From CAZNNH01 sp964574335 (GTDB lineage Bacteria > Acidobacteriota > Vicinamibacteria > Fen-336), in the NCBI GenBank assembly GCA_964574335.1, contig CAZNNH010000011.1, positions 1 through 64,000 of the forward strand: a stretch of 64,000 nt of DNA, given 5' to 3'. The notes under the pieces were generated by a model. The model had not been told where the DNA came from. It searched no databases and worked only from the letters and a program-made list of their open reading frames with translations. Both the position numbers and the translations under genes were made by a program. Of the stretch, positions 51,678-60,175 are shown piece by piece (positions within the stretch are counted from its first letter, which is position 1; each line of letters begins with the position of its first letter).

Positions 51678-52699
51678 GCCCGGTCGAGGCGGCGGCGATC
51701 GTCGTCAACCACAACGGGCTCGGCTACGTCGAAGAGGCGGTGGAGAGCCTGGTGGAGCAGGACCTCCCGGGCCTCGAGGTGCTGCTCGTCGACAACGGCT
51801 CGGCCGACGGCTCGGCCGACCTGGTGGAGGGTCGCTTCCGGGATCGGGTGCGGGTCCTGCGAGCGGGCCGCAACCTGGGCTTCGGCGCCGGCAACAACCT
51901 CGGGATCCGGGAGAGCGGTGGGCGATACGTGATCGTGCTCAACAGCGACGCGGTCGCGGCGCCCGGGTTTGCCCGCGAGCTGGTGGCGGCAGCCGAGTCT
52001 TCCGCCGACGTGGGCATGGTGGCCGCCAAGGTCCTGGAGCACTCGCGGCGGGACGTGATCGACACCGTCGGCCACCTGATCTACCCGGACGGGCTCAACC
52101 GGGGCCGGGGCCGGCTGGAGCGTGACTCGGGGCAGTACGACGGCTGCGCGGATCCCCTGTTTCCGAGCGGGGCGGCGGCCCTGTACCGGCGGGCCATGCT
52201 CGACGAGATCGGCGGGTTCGACGAGTCGTTCTTCCTCTACGGAGAGGACGCCGACCTCGGCCTGCGGGGTCGCCGCGCCGGGTGGCAGTGTCGGCTGGCC
52301 CCGAGGGCGGTCGCCTATCACCGCTACTCGCGCACCGCCGGCGCCTACTCCAGCCTGAAGGCCTTCCACGTGGAGCGAAACCGGGTCTGGGTCCTGCTCC
52401 GGCACTTCCCGCTGGGAGCGGTGCTGCTGAGCCCCGTCTACACCGGCGCCCGGCTGGCGGTGCAGGCGTTCGCCGGCGCGGCGGGCCGGGGGGCCGCTGG
52501 GCGTCTGGCTGCGGAGCGTTCCATGCTCCACCTGATCGGGATCGTGGCGCACGCCTACGTCGCCGCCCTGGCGGGGGTCCCACGAGTGCTACGGGACCGC
52601 CGCCGCGGCCGTCATCTGAGGCGGCTCGACGGCCGCACCTTCGGCGGTCTGTTGCGAGCTCACCGCCTGTCGCTGCGCGAGGTGGCCCTCAAGGACTGA
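51674..52699 (+). CDS. GT2 glycosyltransferase, rhamnosyltransferase-like
   Basis: 341 residues. AAIVVNHNGLGYVEEAVESL, VDNGSADGSADLVE, RNLGFGAGNNLGI, the DxD-like LNSDAVAAP and GGFDESFFLYGEDADLGLRGRRAGW are all typical of WbbL-like rhamnosyl-/galactosyltransferases. GTG 51674 overlaps the stop of the TPR membrane protein. Its 3' end overlaps the convergent mocA-like gene by 11 nt. Confidence 0.87.
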   Translation: MSPVEAAAIVVNHNGLGYVEEAVESLVEQDLPGLEVLLVDNGSADGSADLVEGRFRDRVRVLRAGRNLGFGAGNNLGIRESGGRYVIVLNSDAVAAPGFARELVAAAESSADVGMVAAKVLEHSRRDVIDTVGHLIYPDGLNRGRGRLERDSGQYDGCADPLFPSGAAALYRRAMLDEIGGFDESFFLYGEDADLGLRGRRAGWQCRLAPRAVAYHRYSRTAGAYSSLKAFHVERNRVWVLLRHFPLGAVLLSPVYTGARLAVQAFAGAAGRGAAGRLAAERSMLHLIGIVAHAYVAALAGVPRVLRDRRRGRHLRRLDGRTFGGLLRAHRLSLREVALKD

Positions 52700-53327
52700 C
52701 GGCCGCTCGGCTCCGCCAGCCGTCCGGCAGTGGGCTTCCAGTGTGACGCAGGTAGTCTTCCGGCGTGTCGATTCCGGTCACGCAGCCGGCGTCGCCGGCC
52801 ACGTGGATGACCCAGTCGGGGTGCTCCATCAGCACCGCGCGGGCTCCGCGATCGGGAGGGACCGCGCGAAGGGCCGGCCAGGTACAGGCGGCGAAGCCGA
52901 CCGGGTGGCCTCGGCGCCCCTGGCAGCTCGGGACCGCGACCCGGGCCCCCTCGCCGAGGGCGGCAACCACCGCGTCGACCGTCTCGGGCGCCAGCAGCGG
53001 GTGATCGACGAGGTGGAAGAGCACGGCGTCGGCGCCACGGCCCGCGGCTTCCTCGAGCCCACGCAGGACCGAGCTGAGCATCCCCAGTCGGTAGTCGCGG
53101 TTCAGCACCAGATCGAGCGGCGCGGAGGGCGGGAGCCCCGCCGCCACCCGCTCGGCGTCGTGCCCGACGACCGCGAAGAGCGACGCCACACCGGGACGCG
53201 AAAACGTCTCCGCCAGGCGGGTGAGAAAGGTCCCCTGCCCGAGGGGAAGCAGGGCCTTGTTGCCCCCCATCCGCCGCCCCTCGCCCGCGGCGAGGATCAC
53301 GGCGACCACCTTCGCCGCCCCACCCAT
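52689..53327 (-). CDS. MocA/MobA-like nucleotidyltransferase
   Basis: 212 residues with VVAVILAAGEGRRMGGNKALLPL, VLNRDYRLGMLSSVLRGL, LFHLVDHPLLAPETVD and GRRGHPVGFA. This is the pattern of molybdenum cofactor cytidylyltransferases (MocA) and related MobA enzymes. No molybdoenzyme or other cofactor gene is nearby, so the substrate is uncertain. It lies convergent to the GT2 gene. Confidence 0.78.
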   Translation of the reverse strand: MGGAAKVVAVILAAGEGRRMGGNKALLPLGQGTFLTRLAETFSRPGVASLFAVVGHDAERVAAGLPPSAPLDLVLNRDYRLGMLSSVLRGLEEAAGRGADAVLFHLVDHPLLAPETVDAVVAALGEGARVAVPSCQGRRGHPVGFAACTWPALRAVPPDRGARAVLMEHPDWVIHVAGDAGCVTGIDTPEDYLRHTGSPLPDGWRSRAAVSP

Positions 53328-53368
53328 TCGCAGTTTGACTCCCCTCAGAAGGCAAACTTATCATGAGA

Positions 53369-53484
53369 GGGGTCAGGTCTAGACTCTTGACTTTGCCTGC
53401 GGGAGCTTCAGAGTCAAGAAGTCTAGACCTGACCCCGTCGACCCAGAACGTCTGCCGGCAAGTCAAAAGTCTAGACCTGACCCC
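53369..53484. repeat. Palindromic repeat pair, family B
   Basis: GGGGTCAGGTCTAGACT at 53369-53385 pairs with AGTCTAGACCTGACCCC ending at 53436; both are extended by CTTGACT/AGTCAAG with one bulge, forming a long hairpin. A third half-copy (GTCAAAAGTCTAGACC then TGACCCC) ends at 53484 in the same direction as the right arm. The last base touches AAGGAG, the ribosome binding site of the next gene. No transposase is present. Confidence 0.85.
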
Positions 53485-53495
53485 AAGGAGGCAGC

Positions 53496-54803
53496 TTGAC
53501 CACGCGCGTCATCATCATGGGAGCCGCCGGTCGCGACTTCCACAACTTCAACACCGTGTTTCGCGACGATGCCGGGAGCGAGGTCGTCGCCTTCACCGCC
53601 ACCCAGATCCCCAACATCGACGGGCGGCGCTACCCCCCTGAGCTGGCCGGGCCACGCTACCCGCGCGGCGTCCCGATCCACGCCGAGTCGGAGCTCGATC
53701 GGCTGGTGCGCGAGCAGGGCGTCAACCAGGTGATCTTCTCCTACAGCGACGTCTCGCACGAGACGGTGATGCACAAGGCCTCCCAGGTGCTGGCCGCCGG
53801 GGCGGACTTCCGCCTGATCGGCCCAGCCGCGAGCATGATCGAGTCCAAGGTGCCGGTGGTCTCCGTCTGCGCCGTGCGCACCGGCTGCGGCAAGAGCCAG
53901 ACCACCCGTCGCGTCATCGAGGTCCTGAGGGGGCGGGGCCGCCGGGTGGTGGCGATCCGCCACCCGATGCCCTATGGCGACCTGGTCAAGCAGCGGGTCC
54001 AGCGTTTCGCCCGCCTCGAGGACCTGGACCAGCACCAGTGCACGATCGAGGAGCGGGAGGAGTACGAGCCCCACATCGCCGCGGGGGGGGTGATCTACGC
54101 TGGCGTGGACTACGGCGCGATCCTGGCCGAGGCCGAGAAGGAAGCCGACGTCATCGTCTGGGACGGCGGCAACAACGACCTCCCCTTCTACAAGGCCGGG
54201 CTCGAGATCGTGGTGGTCGACCCCCACCGCCCCGGCCACGAGCGCTCCTATCACCCGGGCGAGGCCAACCTGCGTCGCGCCCACGTGGTGGTGATCAACA
54301 AGATCGACACCGCGGACGCCGAGGGGATCCTCGCCGTCCGGCGCTCGATCCGCGAGCTCAACCCGACCGCCAAGGTGGTGGACGCGGCCTCGCCGCTGTT
54401 CGTCGACACCCCCGAGCAGATCCGTGGCAAGCGGATCCTGGCGGTCGAGGACGGCCCCACCCTCACCCACGGCGAGATGAAGTACGGGGCCGGCGTGCTG
54501 GCGGCGATGAAGCACGGCGCGAGCGAGATCGTGGACCCTCGCCCCTACACGGTGGGGACCCTCACCGACACCTTCGCCGCCTACCCCGGGATCGGCACGC
54601 TCTTGCCGGCCATGGGCTACGGCGAGCAGCAGATGCGTGACCTCGAGGCCACGATCAGCCGTACGCCGGCGGACGTGGTGCTGATCGCCACGCCCATCGA
54701 CCTGCGGCGGGTGATCAAGATCGACAAGCCGGCCCTGCGGGTACGCTACGAGCTGCAGGAGATCGGAAAGCCCGACCTGGCGGACGTGCTGGAGGGCTTC
54801 TAG
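53496..54803 (+). CDS. Cyclic 2,3-diphosphoglycerate synthetase-like P-loop protein
   Basis: 435 residues. N-terminal IIMGAAGRDFHNFN, then VSVCAVRTGCGKSQTTRRV (P-loop), GGVIYAGVDYGAI, VIVWDGGNNDLPFY and VVINKIDTADAEGI, which resembles the NKxD of GTPases. Automated pipelines often label the family a cyclic 2,3-diphosphoglycerate synthetase or GTPase, and it commonly sits next to ornithine carbamoyltransferase, as here (2 nt apart). The reaction in bacteria is not established. TTG 53496 is fixed by AAGGAG five bases upstream. Confidence 0.78.
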   Translation: MTTRVIIMGAAGRDFHNFNTVFRDDAGSEVVAFTATQIPNIDGRRYPPELAGPRYPRGVPIHAESELDRLVREQGVNQVIFSYSDVSHETVMHKASQVLAAGADFRLIGPAASMIESKVPVVSVCAVRTGCGKSQTTRRVIEVLRGRGRRVVAIRHPMPYGDLVKQRVQRFARLEDLDQHQCTIEEREEYEPHIAAGGVIYAGVDYGAILAEAEKEADVIVWDGGNNDLPFYKAGLEIVVVDPHRPGHERSYHPGEANLRRAHVVVINKIDTADAEGILAVRRSIRELNPTAKVVDAASPLFVDTPEQIRGKRILAVEDGPTLTHGEMKYGAGVLAAMKHGASEIVDPRPYTVGTLTDTFAAYPGIGTLLPAMGYGEQQMRDLEATISRTPADVVLIATPIDLRRVIKIDKPALRVRYELQEIGKPDLADVLEGF

Positions 54804-54805
54804 CC

Positions 54806-55729
54806 ATGCCCGAGCACCTGGTCTCGCTCCAGGACTACACCCCGCAGGAGCTCGAGTCGCTGTTCGAGCTCGCTGCCCGGTTGAAGGCCCGCCCCGCTGA
54901 CCACGCCCGGGCGCTCCAGGGCAAGACGCTGGCGATGGTGTTCCAGAAGGCCTCGACCCGCACCCGCGTCTCGTTCGAGGTGGGCATGTTCCAGCTCGGC
55001 GGCCAGGCCCTCTTCCTGGGCCAGGACGACATCCAGCTTCATCGCGGGGAGACGCTGGCCGACACCGCCCGGGTCCTCTCTCGCTACTGCGACGCGATCA
55101 TGGCCCGGGTCTTTTCCCACCAGGACATCCTGGACCTGGCTCGCTACGGCTCGGTGCCCGTGATCAACGGCCTCTCCGACCTGCTCCATCCCTGCCAGGC
55201 GCTGGCCGACTACTTCACGCTGCGCGAGCGGCGCGGGTCGATCCGGGGGCTGAAGGTGGCCTACGTGGGGGACGGGAACAACGTCTGCCACGAGCTGATG
55301 CTGGGCGCCGTCAAGCTCGGCCTGGCCATCGCGGTGGCCACGCCGGAGGGGTACCGGCCGGATGCGGAGATCACCGGGCAGGCCACCGTCGAGGCCGAGC
55401 GCCTCGGCTCACCGGTCCCCTCGATCGGCGGCGACCCGATGGCCGCCGTAGCCGGGGCCGACCTCGTCTACACGGACGTGTGGGCTTCGATGGGCCAGGA
55501 GGCCGAGGCGGAGGCGCGTGCCACGGTCTTCCAGGGCTACCAGGTGACGCCGGCGATGATGGCGGCGGCCGGCCCCAAGGCCGTTTTCATGCACTGCCTC
55601 CCCGCCCACCGCGGGGAGGAGGTGGCGGCCGAGGTCATCGACGGGCCGCAGTCGGTGGTGTTCGACGAGGCGGAGAACCGTCTCCACGTCCAGAAGGCGG
55701 TGCTGCTGACGTTGCTGGGCGCCGCCTGA
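54806..55729 (+). CDS. argF: Ornithine carbamoyltransferase
   Basis: 307 residues. Carbamoyl phosphate site FQKASTRTRVSFEVG, then LGGQALFL, HPCQALADYFTL, ornithine-site DVWASMGQE and FMHCLPAHRGEEV. Produces citrulline for arginine synthesis, or works in reverse for catabolism. The two genes 53496-55729 form a unit; no other arg genes are in the window. Confidence 0.96.
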   Translation: MPEHLVSLQDYTPQELESLFELAARLKARPADHARALQGKTLAMVFQKASTRTRVSFEVGMFQLGGQALFLGQDDIQLHRGETLADTARVLSRYCDAIMARVFSHQDILDLARYGSVPVINGLSDLLHPCQALADYFTLRERRGSIRGLKVAYVGDGNNVCHELMLGAVKLGLAIAVATPEGYRPDAEITGQATVEAERLGSPVPSIGGDPMAAVAGADLVYTDVWASMGQEAEAEARATVFQGYQVTPAMMAAAGPKAVFMHCLPAHRGEEVAAEVIDGPQSVVFDEAENRLHVQKAVLLTLLGAA

Positions 55730-55764
55730 GCCGGCGGCGGCCGCAGAAGCCGCTACCGGCCTTG

Positions 55765-55818
55765 GGGGACACGATCCGGATTCGCCGGGCGGCTCGGAGC
55801 GAATCCGGTCATGTCCCC
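55765..55818 (+). repeat. Solo REP-like palindrome, family A
   Basis: GGGGACACGATCCGGATTCGCC...GCGAATCCGGTCATGTCCCC. The inner stem is GGATTCGC/GCGAATCC rather than GGGTTT/AAACCC as in the array at 1617, so both arms changed together. It sits between convergent argF and aroB, 10 nt beyond the aroB stop, a suitable place for a bidirectional terminator. Confidence 0.85.
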
Positions 55819-55828
55819 TGGTATACGC

Positions 55829-56935
55829 TCAGGCGTGGTGGGCGAGCCGGGCCTCCCGCGCCGCCATGATCTTGAGGGCGGCACGGACCTCGTTCGCTGC
55901 CACGTCCTCCCGCACCACGCAGCGTCCGAGCCCGGACGGCAGCACGAAGGTGAACTGCCGGCCCTTCATCTTCTTGTCGCGCCGGCCGGCCCGAAGGAGA
56001 TCGGCCGGATCCAGGTCGGAGACAATCGGGCGTGGCCCGAGATGGTCCACGGCGGTGGCGATGGTGTCGAAGCCGGTCTCGCTGATCAGGCGGCGCCGAT
56101 GGGCGATCCAGGCGGCGCCGATCATCCCCCAGCCCACCGCCTCGCCGTGGGTGAAGCGCCGGTAGTGGGTCACTGCCTCGAGGGCATGGCCGATGGTGTG
56201 CCCCAGGTTGAGCACCCGTCTGAAGCCCCCCTCGCGCTCGTCACGCTCCACGATCTCGGCCTTGAGGCGGCACGAGGACGCGACCAGGTTCTCGATCGCG
56301 GTCCGCTCCCAGGTCCGCAGCCCTGCGGGGGCCCGGTAGATCTCCTCGAGCAGGCTGCGGTCGCCGATCAGCCCGCACTTGAGCGCCTCGAAGGCCCCGC
56401 TGCGCACCTGGCGGAGGGCCAGCGTCTCCAGAAAGGCCGGGTCCGAGACCACCGCACGCGGCTGGTGAAAGGCCCCGATCAGGTTCTTGGCGTGCGGATG
56501 GTTGATGCCGACCTTGCCACCCACCGAGCTGTCGACCATGGCCAGCAGCGTGGTCGGGATCTGGACCCAGTCCACGCCGCGCATGTAGCTGGCGGCGGCG
56601 AAGCCGACCACATCCCCCACCACGCCGCCGCCGAGCGCCACCACCACGCCGTCGCGGGTGAGCCCGGCGGCCAGGAAGGCGTCGTGCAGCCGCGCCAGCG
56701 TTCGCAGGGACTTGTGTCGCTCGCCGTCCGGGATCAGGGTCCGCTGCAGTGGACCCAGTCGACGCAGCGCCGCTTCGACGCGCCTTCCGTGCAGCCCGAA
56801 GACCCGTGGGTTGGAGACCAGCACCAGGCGCCGACCCGCCAGGAAGCCGAGCAGCTCCGGCAGCACCGCCTGTAGCCCGTACCCGATGCTGATGACGTAG
56901 CGACGCTCGCCGAGCTCGACTGGGATCTCGATCAT
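55829..56935 (-). CDS. aroB: 3-dehydroquinate synthase
   Basis: 368 residues. Contains PDGERHKSLRTL, ALGGGVVGDVVGFAAASYMRG, PTTLLAMVDSSVGGKVGINHP, NLIGAFHQP and the zinc-ligand segments LNLGHTIGHALE and THGEAVGWGM. Cyclises DAHP to dehydroquinate in the shikimate pathway. Full length and intact. The secreted coiled-coil gene ends 19 nt upstream on the same strand; the two may be co-transcribed. Confidence 0.97.
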   Translation of the reverse strand: MIEIPVELGERRYVISIGYGLQAVLPELLGFLAGRRLVLVSNPRVFGLHGRRVEAALRRLGPLQRTLIPDGERHKSLRTLARLHDAFLAAGLTRDGVVVALGGGVVGDVVGFAAASYMRGVDWVQIPTTLLAMVDSSVGGKVGINHPHAKNLIGAFHQPRAVVSDPAFLETLALRQVRSGAFEALKCGLIGDRSLLEEIYRAPAGLRTWERTAIENLVASSCRLKAEIVERDEREGGFRRVLNLGHTIGHALEAVTHYRRFTHGEAVGWGMIGAAWIAHRRRLISETGFDTIATAVDHLGPRPIVSDLDPADLLRAGRRDKKMKGRQFTFVLPSGLGRCVVREDVAANEVRAALKIMAAREARLAHHA

Positions 56936-56954
56936 CCGGGTCGGGAGGATACAC

Positions 56955-57419
56955 TCACCGCAGCCATCCCGGCAACGCGCCGGCTCGGCGGGCCCGCTCC
57001 TCGAGACCCATCTCGAGCTCGCGAAGCCTCTGCCTCAGCCGCTCGATCCGCCGTTGCCAGGTCTCGATCTGGGGATCTCCGAAGGCCTGGAACTTGCGGC
57101 TCCGGCGCCTTTCCTCGATCTTCGCCCTCAGCTCCTCGATCTGCTCCCGCAGCTTCTCCTGCCGCTTCCGCAGCCGGTCGGCCTCGCGCCGCCAGTAACG
57201 TTCGGCCGAGCGCCGGGCCTTGGCTTCCTCGTCGTCGATCCCCCTCCGACCCTCGCCGTCGGGACGGGTCGCCGGTTGGCTCAAGACGCCGGTCTGGTGG
57301 CGCAGCGGTGCCATCCGGCGCAAGTCCTCGTCGCCGTAGGTGGGGACCACCGCCCCGCTCTCGGCACCGGCCCAGGCGGCACACGACAGCAATCCCAGCA
57401 AGACAAACACGCTCCTCAC
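56955..57419 (-). CDS. Exported coiled-coil protein with C-terminal PGWLR
   Basis: 154 residues. Signal peptide VRSVFVLLGLLSCAAWAGA, then VPTYGDEDLRRMAPL, a highly charged coiled coil (about 65-145, RLRKRQEKLREQIEELRAKI) and ALPGWLR at the extreme C terminus. It shares this plan with the gene at 46988, including the YxxxDL motif shortly after the signal peptide. GTG 57419 has AAGGA upstream. Function unknown. Confidence 0.72.
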   Translation of the reverse strand: MRSVFVLLGLLSCAAWAGAESGAVVPTYGDEDLRRMAPLRHQTGVLSQPATRPDGEGRRGIDDEEAKARRSAERYWRREADRLRKRQEKLREQIEELRAKIEERRRSRKFQAFGDPQIETWQRRIERLRQRLRELEMGLEERARRAGALPGWLR

Positions 57420-57574
57420 GCCAGGTCCTTTCTGGAGAGAGACGAGGGGAGGATGGGGAGGGGACGGCTTCGCGGGGCCAAGCCCAAGATAGGCCTCAGC
57501 CGGGTCCGCGTCAAGCCCCGGAGCCGCCTCCCCCGCCCGCGAGCCCGGTGTGCCGGCGCCCGGGTCGACCAGAG

Positions 57575-57583
57575 TGGTAGAAT
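57575..57583 (+). promoter_or_regulatory. Extended -10 promoter of proS
   Basis: TGG-TAGAAT with no good -35. Transcription would start near 57590, leaving GGAG (57603-57606) before GTG 57612. Confidence 0.45.
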
Positions 57584-57611
57584 CCCGGCTTTCGGTGACA
57601 TTGGAGGATCC

Positions 57612-59072
57612 GTGACAGCGAAGGACAAGGACTTCACGATGAAGGAGATCACGCCACGCAGCCAGGACTTCTCCCAGTGGTACCTGGACGTGGTGCAGAA
57701 GGCAGAGCTGGCCGACTACGGCCCGGTCAAGGGCTGCATGATCATCCGGCCGTACGGCTACGCGATCTGGGAGGCGATGCAGGCCGACATGGACCGGCGC
57801 ATCAAGCAGACCGGCCACGTCAACGCCTACTTCCCCCTGTTCATCCCCAAGAGCTATCTCGAGAAGGAGAAGGACCACGTCGAGGGCTTCTCTCCCGAGT
57901 GTGCCTGGGTGACCATCGGCGGCGGCGACGAGCTGGAGGAGCCGCTCGCCATCCGTCCCACCTCCGAGGCCATGATCTGCTCCTGCTACGCCAAGTGGGT
58001 CAGCTCCTGGCGTGACCTGCCGATCCTGATCAACCAGTGGGCCAACATCGTGCGCTGGGAGAAGGTCACGCGTCCCTTCCTCCGCACCACCGAGTTCCTC
58101 TGGCAGGAAGGGCACACCCTCCACGCCACCGCCGAGGAGGCCGAGGAGGAGACGCTCAAGATGCTGGGCGTCTACCGCAGCTTCTCGGAAGAGATGCTGG
58201 CGATGCCGGTCCTCTGGGGGCGCAAGAGCGAGAGCGAGAAGTTCGCCGGCGCGCTACGGACCTACTCGATCGAGGCGCTGATGGGCGACGGCAAGGCGCT
58301 GCAGGCCGGCACCAGCCACAACCTCGGCCAGCACTTCGCCACCGCCTACGGGATCGAGTACCTGGACAAGGAGCAGAAGCGGGCGCTGCCCTGGTCGACC
58401 TCGTGGGGGACCTCGACCCGCATGATCGGCGGGCTGATCATGACCCACGGCGACGATTCGGGGCTCATCCTGCCACCGCGGGTGGCGCCCAAGCAGGTGG
58501 TGATCGTGCCCATCCCCCCTCGCAAGGGGGACTGGAGCGAGTCCGTGCTGCCGAAGGCCCGAGAGGTGCTGGCCATGCTCCAGGACGCCGGGATACGCGC
58601 CCACCTGGACGACCGCGACCAGCAGCAGCCCGGCTTCAAGTACGCCGACTGGGAGATGCGCGGCGTCCCCCTTCGCCTGGAGCTGGGACCCCGCGACATC
58701 GAGAAGGACCAGTGCGTGCTGGTGCGGCGAGACAACCGAGAGAAGGCCTTCGTGCCGCTGGCCGGCCTGGCCACGCCGGTTCGCGAGCTGCTCGACACCT
58801 TGCAGCGCGACCTTCTGGAGCGGGCCCGGGGCTTCGTGGCGGCCAATACGACCCGCGTCTCCCGCTACGAGGAGCTCAAGGAGATCATGGCCACCCGGCG
58901 CGGCCTCTTGCTGGCCGGGTGGTGTGGCGAGGCGGCGTGCGAGGCCCGGATCAAGGAGGAGACGAAGGCCACCATCCGGGTCATCCCCATGGACGGTGAG
59001 CGGCGCCCGGGCGAGTGTATCCGCTGCGGCAAGCCCTCGCCGGAAGACGTCTACTTCGCCCAAGCTTATTGA
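57612..59072 (+). CDS. proS: Prolyl-tRNA synthetase, archaeal/eukaryotic type
   Basis: 486 residues. Class II core with KGCMIIRPYGYAIWEAMQ, LAIRPTSEAMICSCYAKW, motif 2 RPFLRTTEFLWQEGHTLHAT and motif 3 region SWGTSTRMIGGLIMTHGD, then the anticodon-binding and C-terminal zinc-binding domain (CGEAAC...CIRCG). No bacterial-type editing insert is seen between motifs 2 and 3, so this is the ProS type 3 found in archaea, eukaryotes and scattered bacteria. GTG 57612 is set by GGAG five bases upstream. Confidence 0.95.
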   Translation: MTAKDKDFTMKEITPRSQDFSQWYLDVVQKAELADYGPVKGCMIIRPYGYAIWEAMQADMDRRIKQTGHVNAYFPLFIPKSYLEKEKDHVEGFSPECAWVTIGGGDELEEPLAIRPTSEAMICSCYAKWVSSWRDLPILINQWANIVRWEKVTRPFLRTTEFLWQEGHTLHATAEEAEEETLKMLGVYRSFSEEMLAMPVLWGRKSESEKFAGALRTYSIEALMGDGKALQAGTSHNLGQHFATAYGIEYLDKEQKRALPWSTSWGTSTRMIGGLIMTHGDDSGLILPPRVAPKQVVIVPIPPRKGDWSESVLPKAREVLAMLQDAGIRAHLDDRDQQQPGFKYADWEMRGVPLRLELGPRDIEKDQCVLVRRDNREKAFVPLAGLATPVRELLDTLQRDLLERARGFVAANTTRVSRYEELKEIMATRRGLLLAGWCGEAACEARIKEETKATIRVIPMDGERRPGECIRCGKPSPEDVYFAQAY

Positions 59073-59076
59073 AGTG

Positions 59077-59438
59077 GGGGACATGACCCGATTCCTGACT
59101 CCGGCCGTGGAATCGGGATCGTGTCCCCCGACATGACCCGATTCCTGACTCCGGCCGTGGAATCGGGATCGTGTCCCCCGACATNNNNNNNNNNNNNNNN
59201 NNNNNNNNNNNNNNNNNNNNNNNNNNNNNNNNNNNNNNNNNNNNNNNNNNNNNNNNNNNNNNNNNNNNNNNNNNNNNNNNNNNNATTCCTGACTCCGGCC
59301 GTGGAATCGGGATCGTGTCCCCCGACATGACCCGATTCCCGGCATCGGCGATTGAAACGGGCTCGTGTGCCGCGGGGGACACGATCCGGGTTCGCCGGGC
59401 CGCCACGACCGCCACGAGGCGAACCCGGTCATGTCCCC
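59077..59438. repeat. Array of REP-like palindromes, family A, both orientations, with gap
   Basis: Units start at 59077 and 59130 (50-nt period), then a 100-N gap, then the end of another unit from 59285. A diverged unit lies at 59324-59371 and one complete unit in the opposite orientation at 59375-59438. The first units read GGGGACATGACCCGATTCC...GGAATCGGGATCGTGTCCCC, the last GGGGACACGATCCGGGTTCGCC...GGCGAACCCGGTCATGTCCCC, so stems co-vary. The whole 398-nt space between proS and pcm is otherwise empty apart from a TAGAAT at 59450-59455. Confidence 0.85.
59185..59284. other. Assembly gap (100 N) inside repeat array
   Basis: Exactly 100 N within the tandem palindromes, again a filler of arbitrary size; the number of units is unknown. 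Confidence 0.98.
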
Positions 59439-59470
59439 TGCAGTCGCGTTAGAATAGGCGCGGAGGCTCG

Positions 59471-60175
59471 ATGAGCCTGCTGTCCTGTCTGGCGGCCCTC
59501 TTGATGTTCTCCTGCTCCGCCGCGCCGGCTCCACTCGACGAGGCCTCTCTGGCCTCCGCCCGCGAGCAGATGGTGCGGAGCCAGATCGAGGCGCGCGACG
59601 TGCGCGACCCGGCGACGTTGGCCGCCCTGCGCAAGGTGCCCCGGCACCTGTTCGTCCCGCCGGACCTCGTCTCGGAGGCCTACGCCGATCACCCGCTTCC
59701 CATCGGCCGTCACCAGACCATCTCGCAGCCCTACATCGTCGCCTTCATGACCGAGGCGCTCGGCCTCGAGGGCGACGACACGGTGCTCGAGGTCGGCACC
59801 GGCTCCGGCTACCAGGCGGCGGTGCTGGCGGAGATCGCCGCTTCCGTCTACTCGATCGAGATCGTCGCCGCCTTGGCCGACGAGGCGCGGGAACGCCTCT
59901 CCCGGCTCGGCTACTCGAACGTGGAGGTCCGCTGCGGGGACGGCTACGAAGGATGGCCGTCGGCCGCCCCGTTCGACGGGATTCTGATCACGGCCGCCGC
60001 GCCGCGTATCCCGGAGCCCCTCAAGCAGCAGCTCAAGGACGGGGGGCGGCTGGTCCTGCCGGTCGGCGAGGACTACCAGGAGCTGGTCGTGGTCACCCGC
60101 AAGGGCGATCGCTTCGAGGAGCAAAGCGTGCTGTCAGTGCGGTTCGTGCCGATGACGGGCCGGGTGCGCGAGTGA
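59471..60175 (+). CDS. pcm: Protein-L-isoaspartate O-methyltransferase with export signal
   Basis: 234 residues. The catalytic part is a normal PCMT: REQMVRSQIEARDVRDPATLAALRKVPRHLFVP, AYADHPLPIGRHQTISQPYIVAFM, SAM motif VLEVGTGSGYQAAVLAE and GDGYEGWP. It repairs isoaspartyl residues in aged proteins. The N terminus adds a hydrophobic stretch MSLLSCLAALLMFSCSAAP, which looks like a signal or lipoprotein peptide, so it may act outside the cytoplasm. GGAGG precedes ATG 59471. Confidence 0.9.
   Translation: MSLLSCLAALLMFSCSAAPAPLDEASLASAREQMVRSQIEARDVRDPATLAALRKVPRHLFVPPDLVSEAYADHPLPIGRHQTISQPYIVAFMTEALGLEGDDTVLEVGTGSGYQAAVLAEIAASVYSIEIVAALADEARERLSRLGYSNVEVRCGDGYEGWPSAAPFDGILITAAAPRIPEPLKQQLKDGGRLVLPVGEDYQELVVVTRKGDRFEEQSVLSVRFVPMTGRVRE

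Noticed and set aside
53369..53484. Insertion-sequence terminal repeats
   Set aside because: Only ~115 nt between ends and no transposase; better described as a REP-like palindrome.
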